A stretch of DNA of 64,000 nt from Hemileia vastatrix (lineage: Eukaryota > Basidiomycota > Pucciniomycetes > Pucciniales > Zaghouaniaceae). Location of the stretch: positions 11,630,001 through 11,694,000 of the forward strand of contig JASXTE010000012.1 of assembly GCA_030280995.1 (NCBI GenBank), read 5' to 3'. Each line of letters begins with the position of its first letter. Position 1 is the stretch's first letter. This document shows, one piece after another, positions 55,986 to 64,000 of this stretch. A model generated the notes under the pieces. It saw only the letters and a program-made list of their open reading frames with translations. It was not told where the DNA came from and searched no databases. The position numbers were made by a program, and so were the translations under genes.

Positions 55986-57070
55986 TGTGGTATTCCAAAA
56001 TTGGCGGAACTCTTTGATGGTCTATTTGGCATTGTTTTGATATGTCTTTAATGGCATTGTTAATAATTGGGTGTTTTTCTGGAATTATTCGGTGAATATT
56101 GGGACTGCAGGGATGCGGGTATTGTCATTTGATAGCCCCTGTTTTTCTTTATATTTTATGTCTTGATGACATTTTTCATATTCTAAGTATTTAAGGGATT
56201 ATTTCTCATTTTTCATTTTAAAAGATTGCTGTTTAATTTTGTTTTTTGTATTTTATGGGCTAACCTTAAGTCTTAGGGTAAAGTGCTTAGCACCATTAGA
56301 ATAGGCTAATTTTTCTCTACTTTTCATGTCACAATGTTGTTATAGCTTAATTATGTGTTTTAAAGGTTTTAGTAGCTGTAGCTTACTTTTCTAAGTATTT
56401 GGGGTATTTTTGGAGGTTTTTAGTAGTTTTCTGGCTTCAGGGTCATCTCGCCACCTCAGGTGGGCGGACTGCCCACCTTGGTGCTAGAAGGCTGGGAAGC
56501 GTTTCTAGAGGGGTTTTATGCAATTTGGTGCTCAGAAATGCCAAATTTGTTGGTGTGAATGGGCTCTTAGATAGTGGTCTGTGTGTATATAGTGAAGAAG
56601 ACAGTTTGGGGCAACCTTAATTATCATACAACCATCTTGAGGTGATATCCTTGTTCCTCACTCAGTTTTCACTGTTTTCTGGCCACAATTGGCTGTGTTT
56701 GTTGCAAGGTTAGTTCTTCATTTAACTCAAATTTGGCAACTATTTTCTCTGGTGTAGTCTTGCAAGCTATATCAAGTATTATTGCTGTCTCTGGTGTGGA
56801 TTTGCGACCTACATCAAGTATCATTGCTTTCTCTGGTGTGGAAATTGGTCTACATTTCAGTTCTTTGGTTTGGTAGTCTGTCTGGAGACTACTTTCTTGG
56901 CTGATCAGGCAGTCAAGTGTATTGGAAAAGGGATTTTAACAGCAGGAACCAATTTACTGTAGCAGGTAAATCTCACTTATATTTTTATAAAGGGACAGGG
57001 GATTTTCTCTCTGGTTTTTCTCCAACTCCCTTGGTCAAGGCCTATAGCTAGTACTATAGGATTGTCTAAA
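55986..57070 (+). repeat. Gypsy-B 3' LTR
   Basis: The copy starts TGTGGTATTCCAAAATTGG and ends GGATTGTCTAAA. It matches the 5' LTR along its length, with scattered substitutions and small indels (for example CAGGAGGGCCTCC missing near 56458). Confidence 0.85.
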
Positions 57071-57203
57071 ACGCCATCTCCTTAGATTTTTTCACCTAAT
57101 TCTTAAGGGCTTATTATTCAACATGTGAACAACGTGACTTACCACCACTTAAGCAGCCCCTTCATCATATACTCACCCTTAGTCTTCATCACCATTTACT
57201 AAC

Positions 57204-57650
57204 ATGCCTCTTTTAGTCCATCCTGTTGCTACTCTAGCCCTGGATCTATTGGTTAACTCTGATACCAACTCCAATGATGAACTTAGCTTGGCTTACATGT
57301 GTGACATGCTGGATAATCACTACTTATATTCCAGAACACCTTCCATACAACACCAACCACAATTTAACCTTGAGGGTCTTTACAGCATTCCTGAAATTAG
57401 CTTTCAACAGATATCTTTCACAACCTTTTCTGGATTCCTCAGTTTACTTGAATTGATAAAAGATCACTCGATTTTCAGAAATAATTCTTGTTGTCCACAA
57501 GGAGATGCTGCTATTCAAATCTTTGGTGCACTTTGTCATTTTAGTTCAAATTAAAATAGAGCCACATTAACCCATCTTGAAAACCTCTTCCATATCAGAT
57601 ATGGAAATAAATACTTTGATTGTAAAACAATGCTTTGAATATCTCTTATA
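57204..57650 (+). pseudogene. PIF/Harbinger-like transposase, N-terminal fragment
   Basis: The frame from 57204 reads MPLLVHPVATLALDLL and FNLEGLYSIPEISFQQISF. It then has the HARBI1-like helical block FSGFLSLLELIKDHSIFRNN, GDAAIQIFGALCHFSSN, a TAA, and NRATLTHLENLFHIRYGN to about 57650. This is the region before the DDE core in PIF/Harbinger transposases. The catalytic domain itself is absent: the P2 repeat begins soon after. Together with the Myb/SANT-like genes elsewhere in the window, it suggests that Harbinger elements were active in this genome. The family call rests on pattern recognition. Confidence 0.55.
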
Positions 57651-57699
57651 TAAATCACATACTTCTACTCTTGCTATTTTTTAGGATTTCAGTTGATCA

Positions 57700-60300
57700 A
57701 ATCTTTTGTATTAAAATTATAAGTAATGTTTTTCTTTATATCTACATGACTAAAATTCATTCATTATTTCTATTAATAATTTGATTAAATATAGTTTTTC
57801 AACAGCTTCATTAACCATTGCTTATGCACAAGATACATAAATACACAAATTTAATTTTTTAAAATCTAGTAATTTGGCAATACCCTCCCCTAAATTTTAC
57901 TATATTAGGGGGTGGGGATTGCAATTTTATTAATTTAAAAAAAAAATTATTTCTTGAAAAAAATATTTATGTCAAAAAAATATTTATGTCAGAAAAAAAA
58001 TGGCAATACCTCCCCCTGCAATTTACGGTGGGAGGGGGTAAAGATTACCAATTTTTCATTTTAATTTCATAAATTCTTAAATAAATCAATCAAAAAAAAT
58101 AATCAAACAAGTAAAAGTAATGGGATTCACAATACCACCTGCCAATGATTTCATATGTGACCAAAGCCAAAGAAATAATATGACAAGCATTTTATTTAGA
58201 ATTCATCCATTCAATACAAATAAATGATTAAATGAACACATTTATACAGTAGTAAGGCTCAATTTCAGAAAATTTTTACTTGATTGATTATCTTTAATAA
58301 TTTATAATTAAAAAATTTTGAAATAAAAATAAAAAAATGGAAAATCTTCTAATTACCATATTTAGAACCCCTCCCTAAATATTTACTAGAAATAAACCCT
58401 TCACCCCTTGCTTTCCTTACCTTTTTTATCATACTTTGGTTGATCTGGAATGAAAAAACAAATTTAGTAAGCATTTCACAAGATTCTAAAAAAATGAATA
58501 AACTTTTTACAAGATTCCAAACCAGGAGCTTCCTTGATAGTTTGATTATTTTCTCTTGGATTTTTTATTGATGATTATCCTGAGAAGAGTTCCAAATATA
58601 TTTGATGATACCATTTCCTGAAAAAAACTCAAAATATCAACAAATCAGGGGAAAAAATGATTTGTAGAGAAGAGAAATTGAGGAAACAAATCATTGAAAA
58701 AAATTGAAGAATTGACATACCTTGGGAGTGGTACAATTAAAAGTATCAGAAAAAATATGCATATTATGGAATATCAAAGTTCAAAAATGTAAATTAGTTT
58801 ACATAAGAAGACTCAAATTTATAAGTAGATATCCCAGAAATTTCTGAGCCAAAATTTATTCTGCTTTCTGGAAATGAAATTCATGTCTCTAGAGAACCTG
58901 TAATCAAAATAATCTGAGATTTGAATGAGCCAAAATTCAGCAAATGTTAATATTCATCCTCATGAAAAAAAACACAAAATAGGAAGTACTCATCCAAAAC
59001 AGATATTTGGCTGATAAAATCAGATCCAAAATCCTGAAGTTTGATTTGAAATATTATGAATAAGACCTACATGCATATTATGCAACATTGAACTTAAGAA
59101 ATGTAAATTAGTCTATGAAACAAGACTCAACTTTGGAAGAAGATATCACAGCAACCACTGGAAAAAATTCAAAGCCATTTGCTGGAAATAAAATCCATGC
59201 TTCTGGAGAGTCTTCCAACAAAATGAAATGTCATTTAAATTACCCTCACCCTATTTCTGACTATTTTTTTGACTTAATAGAAAATCAAAAAAGGGTTATA
59301 AAAATTGGAGCCAGGGATTATCAATGGGCTAAAAAGATCTATTTTAGCTACCTATGTTATTTATAAGTATAATATTTGTTCCAGAGTATGACCTACTTGA
59401 GAAAATTAAAATAAAGTTGATGGAAGTTTGGGCCAAGTGGATGATAAATATCTCAACAACCGGTGAGCCAAATCAGAGAGCCAGGCTTCTGGAGAACCTT
59501 CTTAAAAAAGGTAATGTGATTTGAGAAAACAAAAAAGAAATAGAGGCAATAAAAATACAAATTCAGAAAAAGAACATCAGTTAAAATTGAAAAAAAGATG
59601 GTGGGAGAATGACTTACCTAATGAGATGTCTTCAAAGATGTAAAAGGACCAGATAGAAGTTCAGGAAGTGATGAATAAAAGAAATAGAAGAAGAGTTAAG
59701 GAAGTGAGAGAAGATGAATAAAAGGATTTGAGGGATTATTGTAAAACAGAAATAATAAAATTTTTTGCAATTTCTGAAAATATGCAACTTCATGTTGAGA
59801 TGATGAACCAAAATGAATAAGGAAGGGAGAAAATATGCTTTCAGTTAAAATTCAAAATAAAAGTCAATATGAAAAAATAAAATACCAAACCCAAGTGGAA
59901 AGTAAATCCAACTTAATCATTTTGAGAGCATGAAAAAAGTATTTAATAGGGTTGTGTTGAGAACTCTTTAGAGTGATTAGCATGATGACTGAGTTTTGAG
60001 GATAGAAGCTTGATCAGGAATTGTTGATAAAGAAAGGAATGAAAAGTGCAAAACTTACTGGGGCATGGTGTGCAAAAAATTTTATCAAAAAAGTGGGAGC
60101 AGAAAGATGTAATGTGTGGTGAACTGGGATGGATTTTTATATTGGTGGGCTGATATGTGGTTGGGGAATTTGCACTAAAGTAGGATGTATTTGACCCCAT
60201 GTTTGAGATGTCAGGTACCAAATCAGCCATGTCTCATGATGTGTTTATGAGGCGGTTTTCAAATGAAATCCACCAGGCATATTTGTTCAAGTTTGAGACC
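57700..60300 (+). repeat. P2 non-coding repeat (related to P1)
   Basis: This is the second, diverged copy of the order of blocks described for 3290-6250. It includes C-run/G-run hairpins at 57879-57922 and 58004-58050 and three diverged modules near 58805, 59110 and 59440. The block AACTTCATGTTGAGATGATGAA lies near 59785 and AATAGGGTTGTGTTGAG near 59945. There is no gene. Confidence 0.5.
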
Positions 60301-61179
60301 CCCTATTAAAAAGTAGATGGGTAGAGGAGGAGTAAGAGATTCTTAAGAAGATTAATAAAATATTACTTTCAAAATTTTTTATGGATAAATATTAAATTAA
60401 AATAAAGTTTGAAAGTATTCTTCTCATTATATTGGCTTCTAATTTCAAATGAAGTTACTATTTCACATGTACTCATACCAAAACTTGTGAAAGTGATTCA
60501 TATAGGCATTAAATATTTAAATAAGAAAACTTGCATATTAATTTCCATAACAGCCTTTCAAGTTATACATATTAAGGACTATTTTTTTTATTTAAATATA
60601 AATATTTTTTTTAATTGAGTAACTGAAGATTTATATTTTCAATAGCCTGTAGGTCTTATATTATAGGTAAAATAAAAAAAATTATACAAAATTTAGTTTT
60701 ACAAAGACTTATTAGATTTGAAGTGAGAAGTGACTATATTATTTTAAAAATTTGAAAATAGGAATGGCATTATTTATTTCAATTCCTATATTTATTAATA
60801 TTTGTGATGAAAAAAATTTGCTAAATTTATATATTGTTGTGATTATGTAGTAAAAGATATCATTATTGAAAATTAAATTTACTTTCATAATATCATGGTT
60901 TATCTTTTGGATGAAAAGTGATGCTTAGGTATGTTAAGGAATAATTTTAATCCTCCAAATTTATAATCATATTGTATATTCAAAAGCTTATGTTGGATCA
61001 ATATGTTCTCAATGTGTGCTCAATGAAGGATAAAATCATGTTTATAGTTGATCAACTTATGCTTAACTTGAGATCAATTAAGGTTCATTTTTGGAACAAT
61101 CTGAGAATAAATTTAAATCTAACTCCTATTTAATTATTATTATAAAGTATTCATAAAGCTGGCATAATGAAGGGACACT
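60301..61179. other. AT-rich spacer without a gene
   Basis: No coding similarity or clear repeat was seen up to the Copia-3 fragment. Confidence 0.35.
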
Positions 61180-63020
61180 CTAAAGTTCAGGAGAGGGGAT
61201 CACTAGCAGCTCACCCCTAGAATTCCTGTGGTGAATGCTGTTTGGATTTTTTGGAATGAAGAGACAAACACCTTTTTTGAATCTGCAATAGCCAAATTTC
61301 CTGGTTACAATTTCCCTTCCTATAATGTTTATCTTCAAGCACCACCTGCTAATCAACCATCCAAAGCTTTTCTTGATCACATCATCAATACTTTGAAACT
61401 TGGTGATTTCAAGGATGAAGAAACTCTTCTTTCTCAAGAAAAATCTGTTTCTGATGTTCTCAAAAACGGTATGTCTCACTATTCTATTAATCAAAGAACA
61501 CACCTACAAGCTATGCTTTCACCTGATCGCCAAAAATATAAATAAGCTTTCAAAAGAGAATTGGACAACATGAAAGACATGGATGTGTGGTATGAAGCAA
61601 AATTTCCTACTGGTGCCAAGATCACAAATGCTAAATGGGTTTTCACTATCAAGAATCCTTCTTCAACATGTCCAACTTACAAGGCTCATTATTTGGAAAA
61701 AGGGTTTCTTCAACAATATGGGATTGACTTCACTGAAAAATTTGCTCCAACTGCTAATTTTGCCTCCCAGTGTGTTCTCTTAACTCTTGCAGATTATCAT
61801 CAGTGGCCAGTCAAATCATTTGATGTTACAGAAGCCTATCTCCACAGTCCAATTGATGAAGCCATATGGGTGTTTTCTCCTGAAGCCTATCAACTAAAGG
61901 ATAAATACAGTGCTCTCTATCTGAAGAAGGCTCTCTATGGTACTAAGCAAGCAGAAAGATGTTGGTGGCTTCACATTTCCGGAAAATTGGATGAACTGGG
62001 CTATAAAGCAAGTCAGTATGATAAAAGCTTTTATGTTCTTAGAAAAAAAATTCTTTGAGTGCTGTGTGGATTCATGTGGATGACAGAATTGTGACTGGAA
62101 GTAGTGAAGAGGTTTTGAAAGAGTTAGAGGATGGTTTGGATTGTTCTTTGAAGGTAAAGTGGACTAAAAAAGTAGATGGTATAGTTGGTGTTGGAATCAA
62201 AGAAGTTCCAGAAGGTTTTGATCTCAACATTTTTCAGCTCATTGAGAAGATTCTGAGGACCCACAACCCATCCAGTCTAACAACTCAGTCACCTCTTCCT
62301 CAACATCTAGCCATTGAAACAGTAAAAGATGAAGAGGAAGCAGTGGACACCACCAAATATCTTTCAATTCTTGGTGCTTTCAGTTATGTGGCAGTCACAA
62401 CTAGGCCAGAACTTTCTTTTCCAGTCAATTTTCTAGAAAGATTCTCCTATAAACCAACCTCAACACATTGGACTACCCTCAACCACCTTTTGCACTATGT
62501 TCAACATATTGCAAAACTCTCTCTTCATCTTCACCCTGACCACAAAGTCCCTCTTGAATTACTTTCTTTTACTGATTCAACTTGGAACAACAAAGAGTTC
62601 TCAATAGCACAATCTGGTCATCTTCTACTTCTTAATGAATGCCCAGTTGTATGGAAATCAAGACATAAACTTACTTTCAGTGATTCCTCTATGTCTGCTG
62701 AATATGTTGCTCTCACTGGTGGAATGAAATATGCCATTTGGATTTTAAATCTGCTCAAGGATCTCTTTCCTGAATTCCCACCTGTCAAGCTTCACGGTGA
62801 CAACAAAGGGGCTGTTTCCAATGCAAAGAACAGCCCTGGTAACAAACGTACTAGGCATATTGATAGATGTCATTATTTGGTGAATGAACACCTCTTCCTC
62901 AAGAAAGGATCTCTGGAGTGGGTCCCTCCTTCTCAAATGCGTGCTGATATTCTCACTAAATCACTGGGCCCAACTCTGACTTTTAATAGGAGGAAGGATG
63001 TGTGTGTGTGTGGTAAATAA
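61180..63020 (+). pseudogene. Copia-3: integrase tail, reverse transcriptase and RNase H
   Basis: The fragment begins in the integrase-RT linker (VVNAVWIFWNEETNTFFESA). One TAA precedes AFKRELDNMKDMDVWYEAKF. Reverse transcriptase shows AKWVFTIKNPSSTCPTYKAH, VKSFDVTEAYLHSPIDEAIW and KALYGTKQAERCWWLHISG. After a one-base slip in an A8 run at 62043-62050 come WIHVDDRIVTGSS (catalytic VDD intact) and LGAFSYVAVTTRPELSFPV. RNase H is open to 63020 with SFTDSTWNNKEFS, SMSAEYVALTGGMKYAIWIL, LHGDNKGAVSNAKN and MRADILTKSLG, keeping the acidic residues. gag, protease and the integrase core are missing. Only two lesions are visible, so this is one of the least decayed pol regions in the window. Confidence 0.85.
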
Positions 63021-63200
63021 ATGGTAATAATAAATAATAACAATAAACAACTCTACTACTAATGAATATTTAATTATTTTAGCTTATTTTACTGTGAAAC
63101 TGGAGGAACATGGTTAATGGTTTTGAATTTTATAATGATGATTAGATAACAGTTGGCTGGGGGGGATCAAAGAAATGGAGATGGATACTTGGAAATAACT

Positions 63201-63212
63201 AAGTGGGGGGGA
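63201..63212 (+). other. Copia-3 polypurine tract
   Basis: AAGTGGGGGGGA lies directly before the LTR start TGTTGAG. Confidence 0.75.
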
Positions 63213-63321
63213 TGTTGAGTAGTTAGGCTTATGTACTTAGTTATTGTGATTAAAATCTGTTGCAGCAGCATCCAGGTTCTCCGCTTCTTTTCAGAGTCCT
63301 GATTGCTGATACTGTGCAACA
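63213..63321 (+). repeat. Copia-3 3' LTR
   Basis: This 109-bp LTR starts TGTTGAGTAGTTAGGC and ends CTGATACTGTGCAACA, with perfect TGTTG/CAACA ends. It matches the Copia-2 5' LTR at 23637, so both fragments belong to one family. Confidence 0.85.
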
Positions 63322-64000
63322 TGCAGAATGTCACTACTAAATTTGTTTTTTATGTTGAGTTTCATATGTGGGATCCAACTGTTATTAATATGAAACTGTT
63401 TTGATCAAAGTGTTACTTGGAAATATTTTGGCACCAAGAGACACAGCATGCAAAGTTTGAGCAGTTAGCTTCACCCCCTTACGCACAATGAAACTACTCT
63501 TCCAAAGATCCAGAAATCAACATGCATTTTTCCAGTTAATTCTTTCCTCATATTCTTTTTCCTGAAGAGGGTGAATTTACTTGACCATTCCCTTGTGCGA
63601 TATGAAAAATGATGTGGAAGAGACAGCACACATAATGGATGGTTTGTGGCAAGAACCTGTTGAAATGAGAAGGATAATATTGTACCAATTTAGTTTATGA
63701 GGTGTTTTTCATAGCTAGACTCTACTTCAGAAATTTCAAAAAAGCATACAGTTTTCTTGTCTACCATCCCCAGCCAAAAATAAGACTTTAGGTCATCTTA
63801 TGGTAGCAGTGTCAGCGCTTCGTCCGGAGTGAACCGGAGTTAGACGCGTCAGCTGCACCATAGACTATATACACGTTATGTACTTAGCAATCACTAAGCT
63901 ATTACTATACTACACTTAACACATCTGACCCATCCTTTTAGCCGGCATGAGAGGCGAAAAAACCGCAAGGGCTTTCAAAATAGCTGCATTGGTTCCAGCC
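63322..64000. other. Right edge of the window, no recognised gene
   Basis: No coding similarity was seen. The last ~190 bases (from about 63810) are richer in CG dinucleotides (for example CGCTTCGTCCGGAG, GACGCGTC) than the rest of the window. They may be a different, younger element cut by the window edge. Confidence 0.3.

Larger units (their letters stand above)
43830..57070 (+). mobile_element. Gypsy-B: Ty3/Gypsy LTR retrotransposon with antisense genes
   Basis: This ~13.2 kb element lies on the + strand. The LTRs are 43830-44923 and 55986-57070. A primer-binding site follows the first and a polypurine tract precedes the second. The domain order equals that of Gypsy-A, but several catalytic residues differ from the consensus and stops are frequent. 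Between integrase and 3' LTR it carries 4.4 kb that includes three GGGGTAACT hairpins, an A-rich array, an antisense Zn2Cys6-like gene, an array of hairpin-TAAACTG motifs and a second antisense Cys-rich frame. No target duplication was found. Confidence 0.85.

Noticed and set aside
63812..64000. CG-richer right edge as a possible gene or rRNA fragment
   Set aside because: No coding frame or rRNA-like block could be recognised, and the window ends too soon.

Overview
This window is repeat-rich, AT-rich nuclear DNA from a basidiomycete fungus, most likely a rust fungus (Pucciniales). That placement is an inference. It rests on short GT-AG introns of 69-94 nt inside fungal-type genes, on the character of the Ty3/Gypsy and Ty1/Copia polyproteins, and on decayed SNF2-helicase, Myb/SANT-like and NAM-like genes. 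I found no rRNA, tRNA or CRISPR. I also found no protein gene that reads as fully intact: almost every coding region carries stops or frameshifts.

Layout, left to right. 1.77-3.2 kb: decayed Myb/SANT-like gene (+), followed by a long non-coding repeat (P1, 3.3-6.25 kb). 7.4-8.5 kb: decayed NAM-like gene (-). 10.2-14.9 kb: three short CACTA-ended MITEs around a second Myb/SANT-like pseudogene (-, 13.0-14.2 kb). 14.5-21.7 kb: Copia-1 (+), with LTR-like flanks, one MITE inside its 5' LTR, and a ~1.6 kb insertion containing a G-rich purine tract in its RNase H. 22.9-23.3 kb: another CACTA-ended MITE. 23.6-25.7 kb: 5' half of Copia-2 (LTR, primer site, gag, integrase). 26.3 kb: possible N-terminal piece of an SNF2-type gene. 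26.84-39.64 kb: Gypsy-A (-), a ~12.8 kb LTR element with a 1.2 kb heptamer array. 39.7-41.5 kb: SNF2/Rad5-like helicase pseudogene (+). 41.6-42.4 kb: unknown spliced gene remnant (-). 42.4-43.4 kb: cluster of near-perfect hairpins holding a 450 bp MITE. 43.83-57.07 kb: Gypsy-B (+), a ~13.2 kb relative of Gypsy-A carrying antisense six-cysteine (Zn2Cys6-like) genes. 57.2-57.65 kb: PIF/Harbinger-like transposase fragment, followed by a second copy of the P1 repeat (P2). 61.2-63.3 kb: 3' half of a Copia element with its 3' LTR, related to Copia-2.

Gypsy-A and Gypsy-B are one family: same domain order (gag-protease-RT-RNase H-integrase), same polypurine tract, and LTRs starting TGTGG. Each has lost different catalytic residues. 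They share two unusual non-coding features. The first is about thirty copies of a 22-nt motif made of a 4-bp stem, a 6-nt loop, a stem and TAAACTG, whose stem covaries between AGTC/GACT and CCTC/GAGG. The second is a larger GGGGTAAYT hairpin whose stem covaries between the elements. These structured motifs, the antisense six-cysteine genes, and the hairpin cluster with a flipped stem-loop are the best candidates for undescribed biology here. Most element boundaries and all family assignments come from reading by eye and need alignment to confirm.
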